From Trichodesmium erythraeum GBRTRLIN201 (GTDB lineage Bacteria; Cyanobacteriota; Cyanobacteriia; Cyanobacteriales; Microcoleaceae): DNA of 52,118 nt. Every line of letters starts with the position of its first letter. Position 1 is the stretch's first letter. Position numbers and translations under genes: made by a program. The stretch lies in contig JAGGDU010000227.1 of NCBI GenBank assembly GCA_018457135.1, positions 1-52,118 on the forward strand. The letters are read 5' to 3'. Below, piece by piece: positions 29,637 through 37,993 of the stretch. The notes beneath the pieces were generated by a model, which worked only from the letters and a program-made list of their open reading frames with translations, was not told the origin of the DNA and searched no databases.

Positions 29637-29906
29637 AACTAAACTGCAGAGTAATATAAATTGGACTAAAAAATCAGAATTGTAACCATCGTTCTTTCCA
29701 AAGACATTAAATTGTGGTAAATAATAAAGTTAAGTTGTAATAATAAACTTATTAGGATATACACTAACAGAGAATTAAACTGTAGAGTGCTATAAATTGG
29801 ACTAAAAAGCCACAATTGTAACCATCGATCTTTCCAAAGACATTAAATTGTGGTAAATAATAAGATTAAGTTATGATACTAAACTTATTAGGATATACAC
29901 TAACTC
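29637..29906. repeat. Tandem duplication, period 136 bp, directly upstream of the STAND NTPase gene
   Basis: Copy 1 starts at 29637 and copy 2 at 29773, with an exact 136-bp offset kept at both ends (for example 29765 and 29901). Both share caaagacattaaattgtggt and cttattaggatatacactaa. They differ by scattered substitutions, so the duplication is not very recent. Copy 2 ends 25 bp before the ATG at 29932, so promoter elements are probably duplicated. Confidence 0.85.
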
Positions 29907-29931
29907 TGGTATAATTTAAAGGTACTAAACT

Positions 29932-31752
29932 ATGCTCATAGAGATATTAACCCTGTTTGCGGGTGCAGGACTAGAACAAGCAACCAGTGTCACATGGCAT
30001 TGGGCAAGTAAATGGGCAGCAAAGAAGGCTGATGAAAAGAGTCAGGTAATACAGACAGCATTACTAACTTCATATTGTAAAGCTTTGCAAGTAATTCGTA
30101 AAGAGTCTCAACAACTACCTCAATGGAAACAAGAGAAAGCTGAAATTCAAGCTAGATTAACAGAAATGGAGAAAGATGCACTCATGATATTAGATTTAGC
30201 ACAGACACAGAAGCATAGAATGACTAGTATCCCTCAAGGTGGAGAAGAACAAGCGATCACAAAAACAGTAATGTCTAGACTGCAAAGTAAAGATAAATGG
30301 CTCAAACATGCTCCAAAAGAATTATCTTATTTAGTTGAAACTAGATTAGTATCAATTACAGTGCATCAGTTTCGCCACGAACTGAGAACAGAAAGCCGGG
30401 TATTTCAAGCCTTAGTCCACGATATGTTAGCTACAGCAGGAGAAGATGTTAGTCGTTTGCTTGATGTCACTAATAGAATAGAGAAAAGAGTAGATCAATT
30501 TGTGGGAGACTACCGTCAAGATATTGACAGAATTATTGTAGGTATTGGAGGAGCTAACTCCCACCTAGAACAGTTAATATCACTGTTAAGCAGACAGATG
30601 AAGCAATCTCAAGCTATACCTGCTGACTTTGCTGCTCTGATAGCGGATAAAACAGAAGGATTTCTCGGACGAGGTTTTGTCTTTGACACGATAGAGAATT
30701 TTATCCAAAATCAATCCAAAGGATATTTGATCATTGAAGCAGATCCAGGAGTAGGTAAAAGTACAATTATAGCCGAATATGTACGTCGCACAGGTTGTAT
30801 TGTCTATTTTAATTTATTATCAGAAGGCAGAACTAGGGCTGAAGATTTTCTTAAGAGTGTGTGTACCCAATTAATTGAACGTTATAATCTTCCTTATGAA
30901 TTACCATTACATCCAGATAATACCAGCAATGGGAACTTTCTGTCAAAACTACTGAATGAAATTAGTATCCAATTACTCCCTAAAGAAAAACTTATAATAG
31001 CAGTGGATGCTTTGGATGAAGTAGATTTAAGTAGTCAGAGTGGAGCAGCTAATGTCCTATATTTACCAGCAAACTTACCTAATAGAGTATATTTTCTGCT
31101 TACTAAGAGATCGGATCCACTACCATTAGTAGTGTCGGCGCCACAGAAAATTTTTGATTTAATGATCTATCCTAATGAAAGTTTGAAAGATGTTAAACTA
31201 TTTATTTACCTAAGAACAAAGCGAACTACAGTTCAAGCATGGATTAAAACTAGAGGATTAACATTAGAAAAATTTGTCGAATCTATAGCTAGCAAAAGCG
31301 AAAATAATTTCATGTATTTAAAATATGTACTGGATGATATTGAGCAAGGCAGCTATAGAGATATCAGCTTAGAAAGTTTACCCCAAGGCTTAGAGAAATA
31401 TTATGATCAACATTGGCATAGAATGAAAATGAATGTTAAACCATTGCCAATTACTAAACTAAAAATTATATATTTCTTAACAAAAACTCGTAAGCCTGTA
31501 TCCTGTGGAATGTTAGCTAAATTTAGTGGAGAAATATCTTTGACAGTTCAAGAAATATTGGATGAATGGGCGCAATTTCTGCGGATTCATCAAACAGAAG
31601 GCAAGCCGGTGTATAGCATATATCATGCTGCTTTTCAAGATTTTCTCTACCGTAAAGATATTGTTCAGGAAGTAGAATCGTTAGTTGAAATTGAAAGTAT
31701 GGAAAAACAAATCAAAAATAATTTGTTAGGAATGGTTTATAAAAATGGTTAG
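29932..31752 (+). CDS. STAND-type P-loop NTPase with N-terminal helical region
   Basis: A 606-aa protein. Residues 1-230 are mostly helical, with coiled-coil-like segments and no effector domain that I recognise. Residues 240-430 are an AAA/NACHT-like NTPase: LGRGFVFDTIENFI leads in, Walker A is ADPGVGKST (270-278), Walker B is LIIAVDALDEVD (354-365). Residues 430-606 fit the winged-helix and helical region of STAND proteins and end in IYHAAFQDFLYRKDIVQ, a phrase normally followed by repeats. In many cyanobacterial proteins the chain goes on into WD40 blades; here it stops and the blades are in the next gene, 261 bp on. Inferred role: signal sensing or conflict/cell-fate control. Confidence 0.8.
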   Translation: MLIEILTLFAGAGLEQATSVTWHWASKWAAKKADEKSQVIQTALLTSYCKALQVIRKESQQLPQWKQEKAEIQARLTEMEKDALMILDLAQTQKHRMTSIPQGGEEQAITKTVMSRLQSKDKWLKHAPKELSYLVETRLVSITVHQFRHELRTESRVFQALVHDMLATAGEDVSRLLDVTNRIEKRVDQFVGDYRQDIDRIIVGIGGANSHLEQLISLLSRQMKQSQAIPADFAALIADKTEGFLGRGFVFDTIENFIQNQSKGYLIIEADPGVGKSTIIAEYVRRTGCIVYFNLLSEGRTRAEDFLKSVCTQLIERYNLPYELPLHPDNTSNGNFLSKLLNEISIQLLPKEKLIIAVDALDEVDLSSQSGAANVLYLPANLPNRVYFLLTKRSDPLPLVVSAPQKIFDLMIYPNESLKDVKLFIYLRTKRTTVQAWIKTRGLTLEKFVESIASKSENNFMYLKYVLDDIEQGSYRDISLESLPQGLEKYYDQHWHRMKMNVKPLPITKLKIIYFLTKTRKPVSCGMLAKFSGEISLTVQEILDEWAQFLRIHQTEGKPVYSIYHAAFQDFLYRKDIVQEVESLVEIESMEKQIKNNLLGMVYKNG

Positions 31753-32013
31753 TATTGAAAAATAAAAAGTTAGAATCAATAAGTCATAATCCAGATTTTA
31801 TGGATTAGGAAAAGTGTTAAAAAACCACTATAAACTAATACTAAGTGTCAAAAAAATGCGGCCAGTAGTTTCAAACTTTAGATGTAAAAGAATTTCTGGA
31901 AATTACTAATCACGTCAAAGTTTTGATCAGATCTTGTCTAAGCTTTGACTTTTAAGTTTTAACTTCGACGAAACGTTACAGTATCTACTACCGAAAATTT
32001 AGAGGAAATTTAA
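31753..32013. other. Gap that divides the NTPase gene from the WD40 gene
   Basis: A 261-bp AT-rich non-coding stretch. It contains a 7-bp inverted repeat, gtcaaag (31914-31920) and ctttgac (31943-31949), and ends in a good ribosome site (agaggaaattt, about 31999-32010). No terminal inverted repeats typical of a MITE were recognised. Confidence 0.5.
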
Positions 32014-34200
32014 ATGGGTGAATTTAGAGAAAATTTAGTTCAACTACCTCTAGAAGATCAACGCTATCTTTTAGAAACTTTACCTGGTTTTCTAGTGAGT
32101 GAATGTGATACAGAACAACTGCATCGCTTGCTAACAGATTTTGATTTTCTTGAATCAAGACTATATTTATTTGGAGTAGAATATCTACTAAATGATTATG
32201 AGGAAGCGATGCACTCCGATGCGTGGATATCAGGTGAAAAACTAAAAACCCTAAAATTCATTCAAGGAGCAATTGAACTATCATCTCATATCCTAGTTGA
32301 AGATAAAACCCAACTAGCAGAACAACTGTGGGGAAGACTGCTATCCTTTGAAATACCAGAAATTCAGCAAATGCTACAACAGGCAAAATCCTGGAAAGTA
32401 ACTTCCTGGTTAAGACCAATTGCACCTAGTCTGACACCACCCGGAGGAAGACTGTTACGAACTTTTACTGGTCATAGTGGTTGGGTAAATGCAATAGTTG
32501 TTACTAGTGGAGGAATGGTAATTTCGGGTTCTTCAGACAATACTCTCAAAGTATGGAATCCTGAAACAGGCAAGGAAATTAGTACCATTACTGGTCATGC
32601 AGCGCGAATTAGAGCGATCGCTTTACTAGATGATAAGTGGGTAATTTCTGGGTCTGATGACTTCACTATCAAAGTTTGGGACTTAGAAACAACAGAAGAA
32701 TTAGTCACCTTGACAGGTCATACTCGAGCAGTTAGAGCAGTGGCAGCGCTTTCTGATGGTAGAGTGATTTCAGGTTCTTCAGACAACACTATTAAAGTCT
32801 GGAACCTTGAAACACAAAAGGTGGAAATGACTCTTAGAGGTCATCAAGGTTGGGTAAATGCAGTTTCAGTATTGTCTGATAAAGAAATTATTTCAGGTTC
32901 ATCTGATAACACTATCAAAATTTGGAGTCTGGAAACAGGAGAGGAGCTATTTACACTCAAAGGTCATACAGATGGTGTGAGAACTATAACTACACTTCTA
33001 GAAAGACAAATAATTTCTGGCGCTGCTGATAACACAGTTAAAGTCTGGAATCTTGATAGTAAAAAAGCAGTTTTTACATTCAAAGGTCATAGCAAAGAAA
33101 TAAATGCAGTAGCAGTAACTCCAGATAATAAACGAATGATTTCGGCAGCTTCCGATAATACTCTCAAAGTATGGAATCTTGAAACAGGAGAAGAATTATT
33201 TCCTCTCAAAGGTCATACTGAATCAGTGTATGCAGTTGCAGTTTTGCCAGACGGACGGTTAATTTCTGGTTCCGATGATTTTACCCTCAAAATTTGGAGC
33301 CTTGATACCTCTGAAGAATTTTGTCCTATGGTTGGACATACTAATAGAGTGAATGCAGCAATAGTTTTGCCAGAGCAACAAGTAATCTCTGCTGCTTGGG
33401 ATCATACAATCAAAGTTTGGAACTTGAACACAACAAAATCAATTTATACTCTTAAAGGTCATACTGATCGGGTAAATTCTGTCGCCGCATTACCAAATCA
33501 ACGGATTATTTCAGCTTCAGATGATAATACTCTCAAAATATGGAGCCTAAAAACAGCAGAGGAATTATTGACTATTGTTAGTGACAATAGATGTATTTTT
33601 GCTGTGGCAGTAACACCAGATGGGAAACAAGCGATCGCTTGCTTATCTGACCAAACTCTTAAAGTCTGGAATTTAGAAACATTGGAGGAAATTTTTCTCC
33701 TTAGAGGTCATACTGACTGGGTAAGTGCAGTTACAGTAACACCAGATGGTAAGCAAGTAATTTCAGGTTCTTTTGACAAAACTATTAAGGTTTGGTCTTT
33801 GGCAACTAGAAAGGAAATTGCTACATTAGTTGGTCATACTGGATGGGTAAAGGCGTTAGCAGTAACACCAGATGGTAAGCGAGTGATTTCAGGTTCTTTT
33901 GATAAAACTATTAAAGTATGGTGTTTGGAAACAGGACAAGAACTATTTAGTTTAAGTGGTCATACTGACTGGGTAAATTCCATTGCAGTTACACCAGATG
34001 GTAGTTTGGTGATTTCTGCTTCTGATGATAATACTCTAAAGGTTTGGGACTTAGAAACGCGACAGGTAATTGCCAATTTTACTGGGGAGAGTTCTTTGGA
34101 ATGTTGTGCTGTGGCGGCAGATGGAGTACAATTTATTGTGGGTGAGGCTTCCGGACGAGTACACTTTTTAAAATTAGAGAATTACAAAAATCAGGTATGA
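32014..34200 (+). CDS. WD40-repeat protein with 14 blades, partner of the preceding NTPase
   Basis: A 728-aa protein. Residues 1-140 are helical (FRENLVQLPLEDQRYLLETL; TEQLHRLLTDFDFLESRL), the type of linker found between NACHT modules and propellers in cyanobacterial STAND proteins. From about 147 to 722 there are 14 WD40 repeats of about 42 residues, mostly GH...SGSxDNTxKVW, predicted to form two seven-bladed propellers. Repeat 10 has lost the GH start (IVSDNRCIF) and the last is divergent. The start is supported by AGAGGAAA about 9 bp before ATG. It probably supplies the sensor part for the NTPase. Confidence 0.88.
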   Translation: MGEFRENLVQLPLEDQRYLLETLPGFLVSECDTEQLHRLLTDFDFLESRLYLFGVEYLLNDYEEAMHSDAWISGEKLKTLKFIQGAIELSSHILVEDKTQLAEQLWGRLLSFEIPEIQQMLQQAKSWKVTSWLRPIAPSLTPPGGRLLRTFTGHSGWVNAIVVTSGGMVISGSSDNTLKVWNPETGKEISTITGHAARIRAIALLDDKWVISGSDDFTIKVWDLETTEELVTLTGHTRAVRAVAALSDGRVISGSSDNTIKVWNLETQKVEMTLRGHQGWVNAVSVLSDKEIISGSSDNTIKIWSLETGEELFTLKGHTDGVRTITTLLERQIISGAADNTVKVWNLDSKKAVFTFKGHSKEINAVAVTPDNKRMISAASDNTLKVWNLETGEELFPLKGHTESVYAVAVLPDGRLISGSDDFTLKIWSLDTSEEFCPMVGHTNRVNAAIVLPEQQVISAAWDHTIKVWNLNTTKSIYTLKGHTDRVNSVAALPNQRIISASDDNTLKIWSLKTAEELLTIVSDNRCIFAVAVTPDGKQAIACLSDQTLKVWNLETLEEIFLLRGHTDWVSAVTVTPDGKQVISGSFDKTIKVWSLATRKEIATLVGHTGWVKALAVTPDGKRVISGSFDKTIKVWCLETGQELFSLSGHTDWVNSIAVTPDGSLVISASDDNTLKVWDLETRQVIANFTGESSLECCAVAADGVQFIVGEASGRVHFLKLENYKNQV

Positions 34201-34547
34201 TAGCTTAAGTAAAAAGTAAGGGGGAATAGCTATTCGCCTATTTTTGCTACGACTAAATTTGAGAGGAGTGAGAAGGTTCTAGCTGCCCAGGCAATTCATA
34301 TAAATATAACTTACATTCGGTACTTGACAATTTAGTATGAAATAAGGAATAAGGAATCAGGAAAAAATTATAGTAGTCCCATAACATCCATCCTGAATAT
34401 ATCGGCGTTGGTCAATTAACATAAAAAATCTAAATTTGGCCAAACATAAAATTATTTTTAGTTAATAGTTAGGCAATCGCTATTCAAGCAAAATCATAGC
34501 CCAAATAACCAACGCCATATATCCATACATAATATGTGTAATTTTTG
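34201..34547. other. Spacer after the WD40 gene
   Basis: Contains the palindrome gaatagctattc (34224-34235) in ggggaatagctattcgcc, a dispersed repeat type, and half of a spaced inverted repeat (34396-34412 with 34508-34523, cggcgttggt / accaacgcc). No gene is seen. Confidence 0.45.
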
Positions 34548-34655
34548 CTATTGCTTTAATATTCTTAATGCTTGGATTGCCAGTAAGATAAAACCTACAA
34601 AACCTAATGCAGTAAGAATTTGGGCTACTAAATTAGGTGTTAATATTTCACTCAT
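34548..34655 (-). CDS. Possible 35-aa single-helix membrane peptide
   Basis: A short frame reading MSEILTPNLVAQILTALGFV then GFILLAIQALRILKQ. It has one hydrophobic helix, an acidic N-terminus and a basic C-terminus, as in small photosynthetic or respiratory complex subunits. AAAGG lies about 10 bp before the ATG. I do not recognise it as any known Psb, Pet, Psa or Ndh subunit. It may be a true small gene or chance; the absence of a named match limits certainty. Confidence 0.45.
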   Translation of the reverse strand: MSEILTPNLVAQILTALGFVGFILLAIQALRILKQ

Positions 34656-35334
34656 AACTATAATACCTTTAACAAAGTCAGAAGTCGGTGTTGTCTAAGT
34701 CAAAAGTCAGAAGTTGTTTTTGTTATGGGGATGAGTGAGCAACCCTCTAAAAACATTTCTCCTCGACCAAGACTAAATTTTTATAGGAATTTTGAGATAG
34801 AAATTGAATTCATATATTTTAATATAATTAGGGATTTTCAATACTTTTTATGACTAAATTATAGCAGATTTGATTATTTTATTGGCGGGAATTTTTGTGA
34901 ATAAATAATTGTTTTTTTCCCAAAAATTTGATTTATTTATCATCTTAACAAAGATATAATCAATGGTAATTTTGAGTAGTGACATAATGAACACTGTTGT
35001 TTTTACGACTAAGCACTTTACCTCATAAAACTCAACTATGGCAAGGCTTATTTATTGATATATCGCTCTCTTTGTGTCAGCAGCCATCATAAAAAAATGG
35101 TACCCCACTATTCCTACTTACTGTTAAACATATTTAAGTTTGGCCGATAGTTGTTCTTAGTTATCCCTTTGTAATTAATATCAGTTTTTCCTGACTGTAT
35201 TTTGAATATTTTTGATGATTTTTAGTAGTTTCAATAGTATGATATTAGAGCTGAAAATTAAATGATAATAATTTTGAATCTAAGTGAGTATGTTTTTTAT
35301 CGTTTTTAAACGTTTTAGTAACTAATTCTCAAAT
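34656..35334. other. Spacer without a recognised gene
   Basis: AT-rich, with no ORF or RNA signature. It could include the promoter of the 35-aa peptide at its left edge. Confidence 0.35.
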
Positions 35335-35690
35335 TTTTACAAATTAAGTTTTCAACCCTAGTTGATAGATATTATCCATTGATCTACTAATTTTATTATT
35401 ATTTAAATATTCACTTTTTATGTTTGTTCCTAAGAATTTTTCTAGAGTTTTGTCTTCAAAAAACTAACTCAAAAAGCATAAAGGACGTGGTCCGATTTTT
35501 AACAAGTTAAGAATTAAAGCTTTAATTACTTATCCTGATGTAATTTTTTCTGAATTATCTACTCCTAATTTCCGGTTCATTATTTCCACAATTCCTATCT
35601 CATCAATTAGTCCTGCGACTATTTCTAAGTGGTCAATATTTTCAACTGTTATACCATTTCTCAAAAAGTTTTCTGAATTTGCCAATAGCA
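35335..35690 (-). pseudogene. IS1634-family transposase, N-terminal relic
   Basis: Minus strand reads VENIDHLEIVAGLIDEIGIV then EIMNRKLGVDNSEKITSG, stop, VIKALILNLLKIGPRPLCF, stop, FFEDKTLEKFLGTNIKSEYL and DNIYQLGLKT. This is the DUF4277-like N-terminal region of IS1634 transposases. The catalytic part is absent and stops interrupt it. Confidence 0.72.
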
Positions 35691-36174
35691 GGAGACTAAC
35701 TCCTAAGCAAAACAGTGGATGGAAAATAGGGAGTTGGGTTCAAGAGGTTGCATAAAGGCATCCGTGCAGGATAAGAAAAATTCATATAATTTGCCTATAG
35801 TAAAAGCAAGGAAATAATTTATACAAGAGTGTGTTAATTACTTTAACTTCTACAGTGTTACCTCAGTATAGTATTAATACATAGAAATTGGTATGTTTTT
35901 TTTATTAAAGATATTTTTTGACTAAAGAATAACGTGATTATTAGCTTGATAATCTCACTTAAAGCTACTAAACACCATGAATGATTCTACTTAATAAAAT
36001 TAAATAGATAGATTTTCTGTAAATTTTTGTAATACGAATTGAATTATAAGATATGGGATGAATATTGTCCCTAAATAGTAGAATCAAATGTACTGATTTG
36101 GCTAAAGGAATTTATATTTTAGAATTAATAGTGTTTTTTAATTCATGATTCATTAATCCAATTTTTCAAACTTT
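35691..36174. other. Upstream spacer of the sigma-like gene
   Basis: No gene is seen. It should contain the promoter for the gene starting at 36175. No clear -35/-10 pair could be chosen in this AT-rich text. Confidence 0.35.
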
Positions 36175-36867
36175 ATGCTAAAAACAGAGTTTAGCTACAA
36201 ATTTCCCGAATCTAACCATCCTATAGTTAAGTCACTATTTCATCACAGTGACCAAGAACTATTAACCTTATTTCAAAACTATCCAGACGAGGGCAAATAC
36301 TTCGTCACTATTTTCTGTCGCTACGGAATGATAGTTCAAACTTTAATTCAACATTCTATGCGATCGCCCGTCCAAGCAGACTATCTATTTGCCCAAACCT
36401 GGGAACATATATTTTACGAATTGCGTGGCTTAGACTTACGAGAGGGAGTAGATCCAGAGACCGGAAATACCACTCTTCAGAATTGGTTAATTAATGTTAC
36501 AGGTACTACTATTAACCAAGTAGAAGTGCCTCCTGTGGAGTCAATACGTTATTCTTTAGAAATGGCCCCACCCCCTTTATGGTGTTATGTAAGACTTGTA
36601 TTAGCCCAGTTAAAGCCACTACTACGCTTGATTACATTGATGTTTCAAACTTTCCACTGGAGTGAAACAAGAATAGCAGCCTATCTCCAAGCTGAGGGAG
36701 AAACCATTTCACCTGAAGAAGTAAAATCTTTACTAGAACAGGGGTATCATGATCTAGATTCTAATTTACCAGAAGATATTAAAACTATCTATTTCAATGA
36801 TGATATTGAGCAAGTTAGTATAGGTATAAATCAGTTTTTTAAGGTTCCAAAACAACCAGAAAATTAA
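36175..36867 (+). CDS. Sigma-70-like protein of cyanobacterial type
   Basis: A 230-aa protein of a group common in cyanobacteria and usually annotated as sigma-70 family. The N-terminal half (HHSDQELLTLFQNYPDEGKY then FVTIFCRYGMIV, and QADYLFAQTWEHIFYELRGL) resembles sigma region 2. The C-terminal half (LRLITLMFQTFHWSETRIAA then YLQAEGETISPEEVKSLL) resembles region 4 helix-turn-helix. It lacks a clear -10 recognition motif, so whether it truly directs RNA polymerase is uncertain. No anti-sigma gene adjoins it. The start is the first ATG, with weak ribosome-site signal. Confidence 0.7.
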   Translation: MLKTEFSYKFPESNHPIVKSLFHHSDQELLTLFQNYPDEGKYFVTIFCRYGMIVQTLIQHSMRSPVQADYLFAQTWEHIFYELRGLDLREGVDPETGNTTLQNWLINVTGTTINQVEVPPVESIRYSLEMAPPPLWCYVRLVLAQLKPLLRLITLMFQTFHWSETRIAAYLQAEGETISPEEVKSLLEQGYHDLDSNLPEDIKTIYFNDDIEQVSIGINQFFKVPKQPEN

Positions 36868-37078
36868 GATATAGTTTAGATTCTAAGGTTGCAAACTTCA
36901 TAACTGAACTTAAGAGTTGCGCTGCCACTGTACTGGTGAGTGCTGACAAAAAAATGAAGTTAATAGCTTCTCCTTTTAAGGTTCAGAAAAAAAATCCAAT
37001 TCATTATTGAAAGCAGGAGGCTTCAGCTCTTGGTACTGTTAACTAATAACTGATAAATGAAATGACCGCTTCTTTAAC

Positions 37079-37642
37079 CTAGTTCAAAGATATCTGACCT
37101 TTACCACTAATATTAAGTGAGTTAGTATCTAAATCAAAATCTTCTGTAGGGTGAAATATAACCTCTAATACCGTGGGAGAAATACTCTGATAACGTACCA
37201 AAATCAACCCACCATCAGGACGTTGATAGGTTAAGGTTAGTGGAATTGACAGTTTAGATAATTCCACCACTGAAGTTCCCCCTAGAGTCATATATTGGCC
37301 ACCTATTACCTGATATTCAATTATGGCACCGGTCTGATTAATTAATCTGAGAGTAATTAAACCAAGGTCTGACCTGATCCTATCAGGTGGAGAGTCAGTA
37401 GTCTCTGACTGTTGGGTAGGAGACTGACGGTGAGTCGGTTTGGTAGTCTTAGGTTCGACCTTTACAGGTTTTCCTCTATGATTAGATGAATTAGAAGTAT
37501 CCTCTTGCTGATTAACGATAGGGGGCTTCGTGTCTGGTGGAGGCCCTCCAGCTTGGGAAATTGTGATTATCATTAAATTGCTACCAATAACACTAATAAT
37601 AGAGATTCTTTTAATAAAATTAGAAAGAAATTGGATCATCAT
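37079..37642 (-). CDS. Secreted or periplasmic protein of unknown function
   Basis: A 187-aa protein with a signal peptide (hydrophobic 7-28, likely cleavage after SQA at residue 31). A Pro/Ser/Thr/Gln-rich linker follows (35-90), then a beta-rich C-terminal domain (LGLITLRLINQTGAIIEYQV, VELSKLSIPLTLTYQRPDGG, LEVIFHPTEDFDLD). The family is not recognised. The histidine kinase gene lies upstream on the same strand 350 bp away, so they may respond together, which is speculative. Confidence 0.62.
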   Translation of the reverse strand: MMIQFLSNFIKRISIISVIGSNLMIITISQAGGPPPDTKPPIVNQQEDTSNSSNHRGKPVKVEPKTTKPTHRQSPTQQSETTDSPPDRIRSDLGLITLRLINQTGAIIEYQVIGGQYMTLGGTSVVELSKLSIPLTLTYQRPDGGLILVRYQSISPTVLEVIFHPTEDFDLDTNSLNISGKGQISLN

Positions 37643-37993
37643 CTTGTCGGATATGGAATTAGGGGTTATGGCGCTACGCGCAAGTCAGATGTCATAACTC
37701 AGAAGTAATCTCTGACTAAGTTGGAGCGTTTATAAAGATATTTAACCTATTTGTGCAATGCTATAACTGTAGAATTTAAACAAACTGATGTTAAGCCTAA
37801 TTTAAGTACAGTAGGAGTTTCTAAATTTATAGGGAATTGCTTTGCTCGCTCCTTAGACTTACGCCCAAGTCGGGATATTATATCTTTGACTAAAAAAAAC
37901 TAAACGGCTTTTCCATTCATCTTCAGCAATTTTCCTCAAGTATCATTTTAGATAAGACAGTCTAAATACTTAATTTGTTGCTAGGGGGTTGGC
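37643..37993. other. Spacer between two minus-strand genes
   Basis: A 351-bp stretch with the small repeat gcgctacgcgc near 37670-37680. No terminator or gene is supported. Confidence 0.4.
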
